This document shows, piece after piece, positions 11,947 to 24,837 of a stretch of DNA of 64,000 nucleotides; positions within the stretch are counted from its first letter, which is position 1; each line of letters starts with the position of its first letter. The DNA is from Bombus terrestris (taxonomy: Eukaryota > Arthropoda > Insecta > Hymenoptera > Apidae). Location: contig NC_063278.1 of assembly GCF_910591885.1 (NCBI RefSeq), positions 19,669,989 to 19,733,988 of the forward strand. The letters are read 5' to 3'. The notes beneath the pieces were generated by a model. That model was not told where the DNA came from and made no database searches. It worked only from the letters and a program-made list of their open reading frames with translations. The position numbers and the translations under genes were made by a program.

Positions 11947-14355
11947 TACATTGTCCCTTTGAAAGCTCTAGATTTGCGATATACTAAAATGTATAACGAT
12001 AAATAATGCAAAACCAACTGAAACATAATTGCGGAGTTTTACGTATTTGTAGAAAATTTAAACGTGCAATGATACACACAGTGCCATATTACATAAAAAT
12101 GTACGAAATATCTAAAGTAAAGTACCGGTTATTATAGTAAGTGGGTAGAGAAAACCACTGCTTAGGACTTGCTTCTTTTTAATTGTATTCATAAAAATAT
12201 AAACTTGAATAAATGTCAGCAGACTGATCGAATGACCGAATCTGTATCTTTATCCGCGTAAATATAAAGTTTTCCAAATTTCACTTTTATTCGTCAATGT
12301 TTCTAATCATATGATAAACCATATTAACGATGTGCTCCAACTGAGTTCGATAAAACGTTTAACTGTATCGATTATAGATCGTGTCTTAAGACTGTCTATG
12401 TCATTTTTTCTAAGTAACATTTTATAGTATCACTTTTTGTCTTTCTTAAATTCACTCTACCCCTTTTCAAGTTTAATTATTTTCCGACAATATTTTAATG
12501 TATCGGTTTCGGTTTTGATCAGAATGTTGTATGTATGATCGTTTATATGACTGTTTACTCATTGCAGGCAATTTTCCTTAAAAATTCCCGTGCGCATTTG
12601 GTTATTGCCTGTGGTTCTATAGAAATCGCCAGCGATTTTGGTTCTCGAGTTTGTGGAGTGGAGGTTATAAATATGGAGATTCCACGACGAAATACGAATT
12701 CCGCTACTTTTTTCTTCCTTCGGTTAGAATCTCGAACGTGTTCGGAGTTAGAACATGTTACTTTCTTCAAGATTCTTCGCTATTCCTATTTCTACGGTCA
12801 AATTGTTGTTTTGAACTTATGATAGCTTCTCTAATTATTCCTTTCTCTTTACGTATATGATTATTAATGGATTGATAATGTACTGTGAGGTTTTTATATT
12901 GGTATCTAAGGTCTTTCATGAATTTTGACGTATAGCAAACATGCAATATTTGAACTCGTGCTTATATCTGGAATACAAATTTAAGTTGATAAATTGATAC
13001 AAACATTCGGTTAATACATAATATAGTTACACCTCTTAGGCGCTTACCTACTTTGTTGAAGGGGTAGTTTTAGCAGAAATCATGTTTTTCTCCGAATTAT
13101 ATCTTTTCAATTAATCAATATGTTAACACGAAAATTGCTGGATATATTAAGGAAGCATGAACTTGTTTCAAAAAGAGATTTAAACACTACAGGGAAGAAG
13201 ATAACTTTATCAAAAGTGCAAAACGTGAATTTCATTTCACACTCACATTAGATGCAAACTTTAATATCAAATAGTGGTTGCCTTGAAAGGGCAATTATGA
13301 AAAGGTATATATATCAATGATTTTATATGTTTGTGTTTGATAGACAAATGAAAAATTTGGATATTATTGTTGAACATAGGCTCCCAAAGGATCTACCCAT
13401 CATCCTCATCGGTGCATCTGTTGGTGATAAATTAGCACAAAGTAACATAATTGGATACGCTATTGTCTACCTTCTATTTGGGAAAATGGAAAAATTGTCC
13501 TATCACAAGATTCTTAATCAACCCAGAAATATCGAGAATTATATCCACAAAATTTGTCTGACTATGAAGGAAACCAAGTCGTAATTAGAAACATCCTCCC
13601 TAAAATAACAGTTTTATTTAACATTTAAATATAGGTATATTTTGTTAAACAATCTAAGCTTCTACTCGAACGTTTAGAAGATATAATTAGATCATACGAC
13701 GATAATGCTGAAATCAGTCTAACTGATTGCAGTTTTACAGCAAAATTATTATCATTTGCTTCTAATCAACTTTCATCTCCCGCATTCCAGCCGATGATTA
13801 TTTAAGCATGGCAAACATTCGGGATTAATACACTCTCTAATATCGTAAGTTTTAAAAATGTTTTAAAAATGTGTAACAACTAGCTGTGACAAAGTTAGTT
13901 GCAACGAGCTATGTGCGATTCCGTGTAGCTATGTCCAGTATGAAGAAAACCTACTTTGCATTTATCACATTTTTGATCCTTTATTATATTTGCACTAGTC
14001 GTAATATATAATTACGGAATAAAATTTCATAATTATTATATAAATTCAAAAAGTATTTGTGAATTAAAATTTGAAAAAGTAAAAAATATTATATTCTTTA
14101 TAAGTTTTTGATAAAAAAGAAAAAAATTAGAAATATGTTGCACAGGTACATAAAGTCACAAATAGTGTACATGTATACGTGTAAAATAAAAATATGCAAT
14201 GAAGGGGGTGGACAAAAATATGGAGTAATCTTCGACTTAGGGGACGCAAAATTATTGACTTTGTTTCTAGTTTCTTATGTGATTCGAGTTGAAAAAGAAG
14301 TTTTTAGGTGATGAATTCGCTAGTTCAAAAGTTATACGTACATAAAATACAATAT
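11947..14355. other. No recognisable gene
   Basis: AT-rich sequence with several short open frames. The one at 13327-13584 (85 codons) has a fairly balanced composition, but I recognise no domain in it and no splice context supports it. Upstream, around 13150-13260, other short frames are interrupted by stops. This could be a decayed transposon fragment; I would not annotate a gene. Confidence 0.5.
14125..14206. repeat. Dispersed repeat, copy 1 (pairs with 36217-36300)
   Basis: The segment resembles 36217-36300: both contain AGAAATATGT, then a variant of AGGTACATAA, then TACGTGTAAAATAAAAAT. The similarity is unrelated to the GMC array, so it is an interspersed repeat. Full boundaries and class are not clear. 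A short open frame over this copy is probably incidental. Confidence 0.5.
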
Positions 14356-14635
14356 TTTAGCATATTTGACAGATTACTTTGACGCCATATTGGCTTCTAC
14401 CTATCATCTGTTTGGTTCGCATAGATGAGTATTGAATCAAAGTTGGTCGAAAATTAGTTCTACCGGCGTATAACCGGCCGCCGCGAGGTGGCTGAAGAGT
14501 AAAGAGACCCAAACCTAATCCAATTCAAAATCCCGCCGCAAAATGGCCGCCACCTACGTGCTAACTACTGTCTATAGCCAGTGACTCCATTCGAATCATG
14601 GCTCGAAGCTAATATAATCTGTCAAATACGCTAAA
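14356..14635. repeat. MITE candidate with about 22-bp inverted repeats
   Basis: The left end reads TTTAGCATATTTGACAGATT and the reverse complement of the right end reads TTTAGCGTATTTGACAGATT. The enclosed 280 bp is GC-richer than its surroundings and noncoding. A TA on both sides is possible if a one-base indel is allowed. The structure fits a small non-autonomous DNA transposon, but no second copy lies in the window to confirm the boundaries. Confidence 0.5.
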
Positions 14636-14702
14636 TAATAATCAACACAACTTTTCGAATACGCTAAACCTGCTCGATTCTATTATGAATGCATATTATA
14701 TA

Positions 14703-15137
14703 TGTAGTATCTTAATGGGTCTTAGAGGAAAGGACAAGTAATGATGTTTTGATTTAATTAATAATATTCGAAGCAAGGAAATAATTACAATGCTGTCGTA
14801 CGTCTTATTTTCAGACGCGGCTTTCGACTTCCCGATTCACACCCTTCGGCTTCTACACTCGCTCGCTCTCGCTTCTCAATTCACACTCTGCACACCTTTT
14901 GCATCCGTCCTCTCCGGCTTCTCAACTAATACTGTCTTTAGCGTCTCTTTTGTCTTTTCCCGTCGTTCGAGACACGTGTCCCGAAACGCCCGTGGCCAGG
15001 GTCACGCAGGCCCTTTCCACGAAACTATCCACTTAAAAAGAACCGACGACACATTGATGTACCCGACGATGCCGCGGCTCTCGCGACATTGTTTACGATT
15101 CGGCCGATATCTTAGGCCTTTTGTCCACGATACTACA
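14703..15137 (-). mobile_element. Solo-LTR-like element, TGTAGTATC family, copy 1
   Basis: The 435-bp element starts TGTAGTATC and ends GATACTACA, with TATA on both sides as a possible 4-bp target duplication, although the site is low-complexity. Reverse-complemented, it aligns over its whole length with 48248-48685; shared blocks include AAGGCCTAAGATATCGG and CCTGGCCACG. That second copy has an identifiable empty site, so the boundaries are sound. The TG...CA ends, short target duplication and lack of gag/pol indicate a solo LTR, although a 9-bp inverted end also permits a MITE. A 149-codon open frame starting at 14790 runs across the element and beyond; it is not a gene. Confidence 0.72.
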
Positions 15138-17570
15138 TATATGCATACTGTTTGCATTAATGGATTCAACACCTTAAAATTTGTATTTTCAAAGTTTATA
15201 CACCGAAAATTACAAGATTACAAATACAGAAGTCAATAAAAGATGCTCAGAATATTAATCTAGAAAAAACCCACAAAGCAAAAAGAATGTTACGAAAAGA
15301 TATCATTTATACCCTGTGACATACAAAATTTGGTGACTGGGTAAAGCATCAAAATCGGCCCCAATTCGGGCATAAAAGACATTCGCGCGACATCAAGTCG
15401 TTTATCGTTTTACTACGCACTGGACCCCCTTTTACGCCGAATGCGCCGGCCAGCCACGTGCGCGAGTCTCGAAGAGTTCTTTGTCCGTACAACCGACAGA
15501 AATAATATCTCTGTCAACTCACCGCTCAAGGAAACTCCCGCTGCACGGTATGCATCCGTGAAAATCGTCAAGATGCTATGTCATAATTTTCCGCTCTATC
15601 AATTTTGATATGGACGGATGACGGACGAGGGTAGGGACTCTTTGCAGCGCTTCACTTTCTCGCGACGTATTCACATTTACCGAACTGTCTTGTTTCGATC
15701 GAGAGTTCTACTCGCATTCGCACTACCAACGCGAATGACCACACAGGCATCTCCTCCTTTCTTGTACATGTGATCACTCTTTGATAATTGACTGAAACAT
15801 CGATTACTGATCGAACCACAATCGCGGTGCGGCGTGCTTGGTGATTCGCTTTCGCAGTAACTGCAAGCGTTCCAGTAACTGGCCATGGGCCTACGACACG
15901 ACGCAACGGTCTCTTACAGTTACAAACGATGTACAGAAATAAACGTGAAATTCAATGCCATAGAAATTTCAAATGTGAAATTTTTCGAGTACCACGTTTT
16001 GGGAGTTACCTGATTCTCCATATCATTTTCATGTCGCGTGCGACGTTATCGATTTAGTATAGTACTGGTTTGAATGAAAATTAAAGTCTTGTATGAAATT
16101 ATAGATAAAATGTCGTATATTAATAGTTAATTTTATATAAATATAGTAATACTGTATATTAATAGTTAAATGATTAATTTAATTAATTTTAAATAAATCT
16201 TTAATCTTTTAATCCTTTATATTTCCATCTTTGTATCCTCAAATCAACTTTAATTATGCATTATTAAATATAGATAGTCCGACTTACAACCAGAAACTTG
16301 TAACGCAATTTATCGATAACTGAGACAAACAAATTATACTCAATGAAAAAAAAGGAAAAGAGCAATGAAAGGAATAAAAAGAACAATGAAAGAAGCAAAA
16401 GATCACCAAAATCATACTTTTGTGAATAAATACGTACATGAATCAAGTACTCGATCTTTACCAATAAATTAACTAATTAACGCTTAAAATATACAACGGG
16501 ATATAAAATCAAAAATTTGACAATAAAACTTGTCTTAAAACTAAGTTGCACCTTTAGTGAAGAAGAGGCAGCTCAAGAGGTAGGCTCGTTACAGGGACTA
16601 TGTGTCCTATGCCTCGGGAAACGTGTTAAATATTAGATAAAATAAAATAAATCAATAATTTAATTGTTATAAATTAATGGTATTGTTCTACATTAATAGT
16701 TGGATTCTTTTCAACTAACGACATCATTATTATAAATTAATAGTATAAACGTCATAAATTAATAATTGATATAAATTAATAACGCAATCAAATTAAATAA
16801 TTTTCTAATTTTTAATTGTAAATCTGCGACTTTAATAATTCATTGCAATAATCATAATATTTCTTGTTCTCTGCAACTAAATTTCTTGTTCTCTTCTCGA
16901 AAACTAAATTTACACTTCACGTATCTGCTTCATATGAAATGTGAAGAAGAAATCGGCGAAACAAAAACATCAAAAGTAAGTACAATTACACTCAACGCTT
17001 TACCTAGTTTTGAGGTCTACGGTCAATTCAAAATCATTTCATTACAGATCATTGAATTTTTCCTTATCAGCTCCAACGTGGAACTTAAAAAAAGTGCATT
17101 GAACTTAAAACAACTCAAGGTTACCTGGATAAGTCAGAAAATATGATACACGAGAAAATCTAATTGCTACCAACCCATGAGTTCCGTCAAATGCTATACA
17201 ATTCATACAAAACATTTTTTATTACAATCATTAGGTAACGAGTTATTTTGGATGATGTGTAGTTCTTATCGCTTCACCCTATACATTTATGAGTAATACT
17301 CACAGTTATATTTAATTACTGTAATATTCTAGTTGTCGCATTTTTAGCAACTAATTTTGACGCGAGATATTTCCAATGTAATTTTTGGACTCAGAATTTG
17401 TTCGGAATTTTAGAGGCCCCGGCGGCTTTAAAACCGATAGTAAACAACGGAGAAATGCCATAGCTGCGGAACCATACCGTCTTACTAGCATGCCGGGAAA
17501 GGAAATTTGCGTGACAAGGAAAAAATGGAGTCATCTTCGACGATAACTATCCGACGAGTGCAAATATTTC
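15138..17570. other. No gene; GC-richer island then AT-rich repeats
   Basis: Positions of roughly 15320-15930 are clearly richer in G, C and CpG than the rest of the window, but open frames there are short and unrecognisable. It could be a promoter or first-exon region of an unseen gene, or the internal remains of a retroelement. Around 16080-16200 and 16620-16830 the DNA is almost pure A/T with recurring ATAAATTAATA-like units. The remainder to 17570 shows nothing identifiable. Confidence 0.5.
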
Positions 17571-17699
17571 GTGCCCGATTCCAATATATGTCGCTTAAAT
17601 ATTTGTCTGCAAATCACATCAGCTATCGCATGTGCAAAGTTCATAGCGGATAAAAATACCGACATTCGAATGTTATTCCAACGGCAGACTTTATGTTTC

Positions 17700-17995
17700 A
17701 ACAGCGTTTACCTTCTAAGAAAAGCATTTGAAAATGAGGAAGAGAAAAGATATATTTGCGTCATTTCGCGTCGCTCGAATTCTGGAAAGATGTAACTGCG
17801 GAAACTGCTGTAAAAATATTCAGGATGTTTACCATGGCCATTTACCAGCTCTTGATGCAATAAAAAAATGGTTTGCGCAATTCAGATGTGCGCAATTCCA
17901 ACTGGACGAGCAGCTATGCTTGGTCGACTTTCTTTGATAGACGATGATATTGTGCCCAATTAATTGTTAAGTAATCTCCGAATTTCAATTGAAGA
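17700..17995 (+). pseudogene. mariner transposase N-terminal remnant (plus strand)
   Basis: Conceptual translation in shifting frames gives pieces typical of the mariner helix-turn-helix region: FWKDVTAETA, then KNIQDVYHGH, then KKWFAQFR, followed after a frame change by an LSLIDDDIV-like stretch. The matching region at 30464-30834 on the other strand preserves the later part better. Frame changes and a stop at about 17935 show that the gene is dead. No terminal repeats were found. It lies directly beside an oppositely oriented piece of the same region (18015-18240). Confidence 0.68.
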
Positions 17996-18014
17996 AGAAG
18001 CAGAGAAAATTTTG

Positions 18015-18240
18015 TTTGTATAAAGAGCTGCTGCACCGTCTAGATAAACATCGCGAATATTTTTTCCGGTAATTCCCATCGTTACAACTTTTCAATAAGA
18101 CGCAAATGAATATTTTCTTCGGCCATTGTCTTCAAAATCTTTTTTATCTATATCAAATTTTTTTTTGCAATGCGTAAGTTGCCAAACACAAAAGTTTTTA
18201 GCTGAAATAACGATTGAATATCGCTACTTTTATCCGCTAT
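18015..18240 (-). pseudogene. mariner transposase remnant (minus strand), upstream of unit 1
   Basis: The minus strand of this segment matches the transposase-like segment at 30597-30834; shared blocks include AAACATCG(C/T)GAATATTTTT and CCATCGTTAC-like sequence. It is more decayed than the 30.5-kb copy and has stops. Its position about 1.1 kb before the unit-1 start codon parallels the 30.5-kb copy, about 0.9 kb before unit 3, so both probably descend from one insertion present before those units duplicated. Confidence 0.6.
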
Positions 18241-19363
18241 GCAGTCTGCATATACAACAGATACGACATGCAGAAAAATAATTTAGTGCATCAATTAGAG
18301 TCGAGTACATATGTTTGCAATAACCCAATATTTATCAAGCAATATTTAGATAAAGAACCAAACTCTTTTCGCAATTGTTACAATCTGAAATACGTCAAAA
18401 TATGTTTGCAGCATCTCTATATACCTAAGATAAGACACATACTATGCCCTTTACATATTCATGAAATTTCTGATGATACGCAACAGTTGCTCAGAATTCA
18501 GTATTTATGCAATTGCCAGTACAAAAACGCTCGTCGCTTTGATCTACATCGTATCGGGTCCACTCTTTTACGTTCGATGTTGAATTCATGTATATATACT
18601 CCAAATTTCTGTATTTTCTCTAGTACTTGATTTTTTGATTATTTATAATCTTCTAAATTCTGAGACATAATATCCACATGTCCATTGTAAGTTTATTGGT
18701 ATCTTAAGATGTTATCAGCCATTTGTGTCTGTGTCACCACTATTTTACATAGCTTTTCATTTTTTTCCATCAATTGTATAAATAAAAACAGGGAATCAGA
18801 CAAGGGAACATCTCACCTATTTCACTGACACTGAGATATTTCATCAAAATCAACATTCTAAACGACTCTCTTTTTAATCGCCGCTCGACTTTAGTTTCCG
18901 AGTTGTAGAACAATTTATGTTTAATACTAAATGTATTATTTAATAACATATTTTATGAATTTTTGTACAGTAAATAAATTTTCAGTAACGGTAGGTACAT
19001 TGCTTATATTTTTGACCAATCGAAAACGAGAATATAGCGCAACATTGCATATATCAGTCAATTCATCGAATATTACTTCACGCTAGCGTAACAACAGAAT
19101 GCTTCAATATCATCTAAATTGGCGAGATTTTATGATAATAAAAAAATAATTACCAAACAAAAAATTCTCTCTGCGACAACCTACTAGACCAAAGTAGATT
19201 TAACAAAGTAAGAACCAAATCCCCTTAGCATCCAAAAGGACAAATGATGGTACTATGTTTATTAATCATTTTCTGTTACTTCGTCTTATGTTGCAAAAAG
19301 ATGGTTCGTAAGATATGAGAACTTAATATTACAGATTGATAAAGGATTTCGGAGAAATACAAA
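18241..19363. other. Upstream region of GMC unit 1
   Basis: This is a degraded version of the upstream module of the other units. Near 18,850-18,960 it aligns loosely with the 24,480-24,600 block, ending in the shared AATTTATGTTTAATAC motif, but the small open frame found there is lost. Just before the start codon the sequence TTACAG|ATTGATAAAGGA (acceptor at 19333-19334) is kept, as in the other units. A 138-codon frame at 18214-18630 has no recognisable domain and aligns with noncoding sequence before unit 3, so it is not called. Confidence 0.55.
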
Positions 19364-22311
19364 ATGGATGTTGAACGGATTATTTTTGGAGGAGTACAAT
19401 CTGACCCGATCATATCGGTACTTTCGATGCTCTTAAGTTTGTCGCTATATGTCATATATTCGAATGTTCCTTACTCTTCAACGAATGTTCCTTCCAAATT
19501 ACTATTGCCATCTTACGATTTCATAGTCGTAGGCGGTGGTTCTGCAGGTATGTCTTTTCATATTGTCCATACGAATTTCGGTTTTAAATGTGATAAAAAT
19601 GTGACAAAGATAAACGTACCCGTTTGTTTACATATGAGAAAGAGCATATTATTTCTTGTACGATCAACTGACACGAGAATTTAACAACTTATATATTTTG
19701 ATATTTTACCAACGCAAATTTCATATAATGTATAGTATCATATATATATAGTATATTAATGACGCTATGCATCGTTTGTATGTATTAACGATTAGATTTT
19801 AACTTTTTGTTTTCTTCATATAAACGTATTTTAGGTTTGTTTTGTAAACTATTTTAAATTTATCGCCAATTTCATTTCATAATTTGGACAAATTGTCTCT
19901 TTCTCTGTGTTTTGAACGAAATTACATAATTTTTTAATTTACAAATATTTGTAATCTCTAATTAGATTCAATTATTTCGAGTATGCTCAATTTATAATGC
20001 TCTGTCAATTTACACGATTACAGGAGCCGTTATAGCGAATCGCTTGTCCGAAATAGAAGATTGGGACATACTCCTCCTGGAAGCAGGTGGCGACGGAAGT
20101 GCTATATATGATATTCCTTCTTTAGCCGACAGTGTGCAGCTCTCCGAAATCGATTGGAAATACAAGATAGAACCTAGTGAAAATTTCTGTCGAGGTAAAT
20201 AATACCGAATAATACCTAACTATAATAATTATAAGTTAAATAATTACAAAATAATTAATTAATTAAATAATTACAAAAGAAACACTGCAATCACCCTTTA
20301 AGCGTCCAAGTCAAACGTTTTATTTTTAACGACGTAGAAAGTAAATTAAAGAAAGGAAAGATAAAATCATGTTACGCTTGGAAGGAATTATAAAATGCAA
20401 TCTATGACAACGCGAATAAATAAGTAAAGCATTCCAAAACATTGGTACATCACCGTCTTTCAATTCTAATAAATTCTACGCTAAAACTACCTAAAGATGA
20501 CAAAATAACTAAAAGGATGAATAAGAGATTCTCCTTTTTACAGTTACTAGAAACATAGAAATATTTTGGCCAAAAATAACATAATTTCCATTTTGATGGA
20601 ATATAATTGTGTAGATTTATTTACTTTAGTAATATCGCGTGGATTACACTGTTTCATACATATACAACATTTAGAAACATTAGGCGATTCCTTCTTAAGA
20701 TAAATCGAAAAATGTATTGCCGAATCCAAACAGATATAAATGAGAATAAATAACCAACCTAGTTCAATATACAAATTATTCGAAATGCGTTCGGTGTACT
20801 TTACGGTAAATTATACCCATAGCGATGGAAGACGGTCGTTGCCTCTGGCCACGTGGTAAAGTGCTCGGAGGCACCAGCATGGTAAACACTATGCTATACG
20901 TCCGTGGTGCCAAAAAAGACTACGACATCTGGAAACAACAAGGCAATCCAGGATGGTCCTAGGAGAATGTGCTGCCTTATTTTTTAAAATCCGAAGACAA
21001 TCGAAATCGCTTCCACACAAACACACCGTATCACTAGTCCGGGGGCTACCTTACCGTCGAGAAACCTCCATTTCACACTCCCCTGGCCGCTGCATTCATT
21101 CAAGCAGGCCAAGAAATGGGTTACGAAAATAGAGATATTAACGGAGAACGACACACTGGGTTCATGAACCCTCAGGCTACCGTCAGACATGGAAGCCGGC
21201 AAAGGCCTTCCTGCAGCCAGCCAGGTCACATAAGAATTTACAAGTCGCTATGAATGCGCATGTTACTAAAATTTTAATAGAACCATCGTCGAAGAAGGCT
21301 TATCGTGTAGAATTCGTTACAGATGGAAAGACATTACACGTTCGTGCTAACAAGGTGATCGTTTCTGGAGGAACTATCAATAGCCCCCAGTTGTTGATGT
21401 TGTCGGGAATAGGACCTAAAGAACATTTAAAGGAACACGATATACCAGTAATTCAGGATTTAAGAGTAGGCCATAATCTTCAAGACCATATAAGTGTGGG
21501 GGGCCTTACGTTCTTGGTGAATGAAGAAATTGCACTCGTACAGAGTAGGTTGAATAATATTAGCAACATACTAGAATACGTCATATTCGGAGAGGGTCCT
21601 TGGACTACTTTAGGAAATGTCGAAGGAGTAGCTTTTATCGATACCAAATATGCGAATGCCTCCGACGACTTCCCAGACATACAACTGCTTTATTATTCAT
21701 CGGGACAGAACAACGACATCATTAGAGAGACTCGTGGATTGACCAGAGAATTCTATTACGCCGTGTATGGAGAGCTTCAGGATAAGGACGTGTGGAGCGT
21801 GTATCCTACGTTTTTAAGACCGAAAAGCAGAGGTGTTATCAAGCTTCGAAGCAACAATCCTTTCGATTATCCATTGATTTATCCGAATTATTTCAAGCAG
21901 CCAGAAGACATGGCAACATTGATCGAAGGAGTTAAGTTTGTGCTTGAGATGAGTAAAACTGCTTCTTTCAAACGTTACGGGAACATAATGAATCCGAAAC
22001 TATTCCCAGGTTGCAAGCATGTTCCTATGTATAGCGATCCTTACTGGGAATGCATGATCAGATTTTATCCCGCGACTATATTTCATCCTGTGGGTACTTG
22101 CAAGATGGGGCCTAAGTCGGATTCAAAAGCTGTGGTAGATCCTTGGCTTCGAGTTTACGGAGTTACTGGACTTCGAGTCATAGATAGTTCGATTATGCTA
22201 AATTTAATCAGTGGCAATATCAATGCGCCTACTATTATGATCGCAGAGAAGGGTTCAGATATGGTAAAACAGAAGTGGTTGAAGGAACGGGATGCAGGTG
22301 AACAGTTGTAA
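19364..22311 (+). pseudogene. GMC oxidoreductase unit 1 (glucose dehydrogenase-like), disrupted
   Basis: Exons by homology: 19364-19547, 20024-20194 and 20823-22311, with normal GT/AG sites. Exon 1 encodes MDVERIIFGG, a hydrophobic segment and the FAD motif GGGSAG; exon 2 encodes the AVIANRLSE stretch. Exon 3 carries three lesions: TAG at 20960-20962 where intact copies have a Tyr codon, TAG at 21035-21037, and a 10-nt deletion near 21196-21201 in the SRCSTAKAF coding region. After that the frame stays open for 353 codons from an internal Met at 21250 and retains HPVGTCKMG, GNINAPTIM and a normal stop. The enzyme would lack a continuous FAD domain, so a functional product is unlikely. The polyadenylation signal downstream is also eroded. 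Its mid-protein segment belongs to the YYSSGQNNDI type shared with units 4 and 7. Confidence 0.9.
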
Positions 22312-24438
22312 ATTGATTTACGGTAGAAGGTACTTCTGTAATATTATTAGATAATAGAAAGTTATTGTTTCTAATTGAAAAAAAATTTTCTTATGAATCA
22401 GCGAACTACAAGTCAGAAAATGGTCATATTGTGTAAAATTGAACGATCAAGCGACCCTGTGTAGTGTGATACTCGATCGCAATCATATGAAGAAGCCTCG
22501 TTCGAATAGATTATTAAAGTAGCTCGCTATGTATCGCCACGTTTACAATACAAAAAAACAGCCAATCGGTTGGTCTATTCATACTGCGTCGATTATTCTA
22601 ATAATTTTCAGCTTGAGATTATAATTTCTTCGAACAAGAAGAAATTAATTGCTGTTTCATGCAATTGCGATTGAACTTCACTTATGGTAGCTTCGTTTGA
22701 TCGTTCGATTATATTTCATCCGCCTCTCTTTCGATGTTATCAATGTGGATGTTTCGAAATGTAGCAAATCTAAATGAATATCCTTTATTTAGCTGTGATG
22801 GTATTTCTGCCGAGAAGCAATCCAACAACCACTTCGGTGACCAATCTGACAATTTGAGGTTAATTTTACTGCTAAGTGTTCTTTGGAGCTTGCAATCTGA
22901 TCTGACTGGAGTATTTTCTTAATAAAGTCTCTCTTTCTCCCTTTCGAATAACATTCAAAACCAACCTTTAGCTATTTAGTTTTGATACAGTTCTAACCTC
23001 TGAGCGTCCAGTCATATGTTGATTGTCGTCTTTTATATCTGTAGATGTCCTCTTCTTGTGAATCTTTGGGTAACATTAGGAGATATCAGAATTCAACATT
23101 GGGCCCCTATCATACATACAACATCCTTTACTATAACCAGGAAAAACAATTGCTATCCAGGCACTAGGCGCCCTGAGCGTCTACATGATCATAGAAAGAA
23201 AACCCTGTCTTCGTAGTGTACAAACGCTCTGAAAGCGTTCGTGTATTCCCTTCTCTTAAAGGGACAGAAAAAGAAATGTAAACTACTTATTCAGTAAAAT
23301 CCTAGTCTGTGAATTTTCTGCTCATTCTGCAGTTTCTATAATTGTACATAAAACAACTTTCCTTCCTAATGAAGCTAATGTAATCGCTTGTTTTGCGGAA
23401 TAAGCACACGAGTATACGGATAATGAAGATATAAGTAATTGACTAACCTTGCTTCTTACTATTTTACGACTTCATAATTCCTGAAACATTCGCAAATAGT
23501 TATTGATAACATTACAGTTTATCTGAATTATAACTGTGCTTCCGTAACAGTTTATGCGATAGTATTGGTTACCGTATCCGGGTATGGGTATGGGTATGGG
23601 TACCGTATCCAGCGGATGGGTATAGTGAGTCACCGAAACCAAGCTCTCATCCCCTGTATTCTGGATTTAATTACTGCAATTTATTATTATGTATATATGC
23701 GAAATATACTTTTGTGCTCAACTTAAAAACAGATTCATTGAAAATTATTTCAGGTCATTAGTACCGGTTTCATATTACGTTAGCTCAGTCTTTATCTAAT
23801 TCATATACATTTTATCTCTGCGTTATCAAGATTCGCTATCTCTCTTGTCAATGGTTTATGCTAAATGACTTGTTGTGAACTATGTCAAAACACCGCCACC
23901 TACTGCGAATTGAAGAGAAATGGTAAAATGGTTTGATTACTAATCGCATTCACATGTTTTCTATTTTTATTCCTGTATCCATATATGACTAGAAGTGTTT
24001 TTGCTAAGCAGACTATTGAAAATTGTACTGTTGGTGCAACGAAATAATCGTATAAAGAGATATTTCTACAAAATTATGTTGTTGTTCAAACCTTGAGAAA
24101 AATTTCTGATGTGTCGATTACGTAATTATGCCGTTTTTCATGTGGCGCTATAATAGCTCAGAATTCAGTACTTAAGCGATCGCTAAGCAGAAGCATTCCT
24201 CGTCTTGGATTACGCGTCACCGGATCACTCTCTTAGGTTTAGTGTTCAATCCACGTATGTATTGCATAAATTTCTGTATATTCGCTAATATTTTGCCATC
24301 TCATTAACTCTGATCTGTTTTTTAACAAATAATATCAACATCTATACTGTAAATTTATTGTCGTTTTATTCCTTTCTCAGCCATGTGTCACCATAACTTC
24401 AATTAACTTCTTATTTTTTTGTCATCTGTATAAAAAAA
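22312..24438. other. Spacer between units 1 and 2
   Basis: The sequence aligns in blocks with the spacers after units 4, 5 and 6, for example the segment from about 22,670 with 40,160 onward, and the segment near 23,540-23,640 with 41,690-41,770. It contains one arm of an inverted repeat (22667-22705) whose degenerate partner lies near 22440, and a hexamer repeat at 23580-23603. Small open frames at 22734-22922 and 23016-23216 are not preserved as frames in the other spacers, so no gene is called. Confidence 0.6.
23580..23603. repeat. GGGTAT hexamer microsatellite
   Basis: Nearly four copies of GGGTAT occur in a row. The equivalent sites in other spacers (for example near 58010) hold a single GGGTAT, so this is a local expansion in the unit 1-2 spacer. 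Confidence 0.8.
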
Positions 24439-24585
24439 AATGTGATTATTCAGAGACGGAAAAACTTAAAAGAATTCGATGACATCGAAATACTTCGTCA
24501 AACTCATCATTTTGAACAACTTTCTCTCATATTTATAATCGCCGCTCAGCCTTGGCTTGCAAGGGACAAAGCAATTTATGTTTAA
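24439..24585 (+). other. Conserved 49-codon open frame upstream of unit 2
   Basis: An uninterrupted frame ending FEQLSLIFIIAAQPWL, then ARDKAIYV and TAA. The same frame without indels or stops occurs upstream of units 5 (43158-43304), 6 (51021-51167) and 7 (59425-59571); unit 1 has only a decayed version. I recognise no domain. It has no consistent start codon, so it could be an exon fragment, a relic of another gene, or noncoding DNA that is open by chance. Confidence 0.35.
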
Positions 24586-24837
24586 TACCATGTGTGTTGT
24601 TTAACAATTTTGTAATTTTTTGGTTACAGAACGATTTTCTTGTGACTAGAACTATATTTATAACATTTTTGACGCATTGAGAATCAAATAAAGTACAACA
24701 GTCGATATAGCGATCTAATCATCAAAGATTATTTCATGACACCTTTTATTAGAATAGCACAATCTACAAACCGTCGCTCTTTCTATTTTAATTGCACGAT
24801 ATCGAAAGTAGTGGCTCTTTCATCAGACAGTTAAGTT

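Noticed and set aside
13327..13584. 85-codon frame with balanced composition
   Set aside because: No domain recognised, no splice signals or conserved context, and the region upstream is full of stops.
14790..15239. 149-codon open frame
   Set aside because: It runs across a solo-LTR-like element and its right flank; the composition is Ser/Arg/Phe-rich and the other element copy does not keep the frame.
18214..18630. 138-codon frame upstream of unit 1
   Set aside because: It overlaps decayed mariner sequence at its start and aligns with noncoding upstream DNA of unit 3, where the frame is not kept.
21250..22311. Treating the 353-codon frame of unit 1 as a separate short gene
   Set aside because: It begins in the middle of the GMC fold, lacks the FAD-binding half and has no promoter or exon of its own; it is the undamaged tail of a pseudogene.
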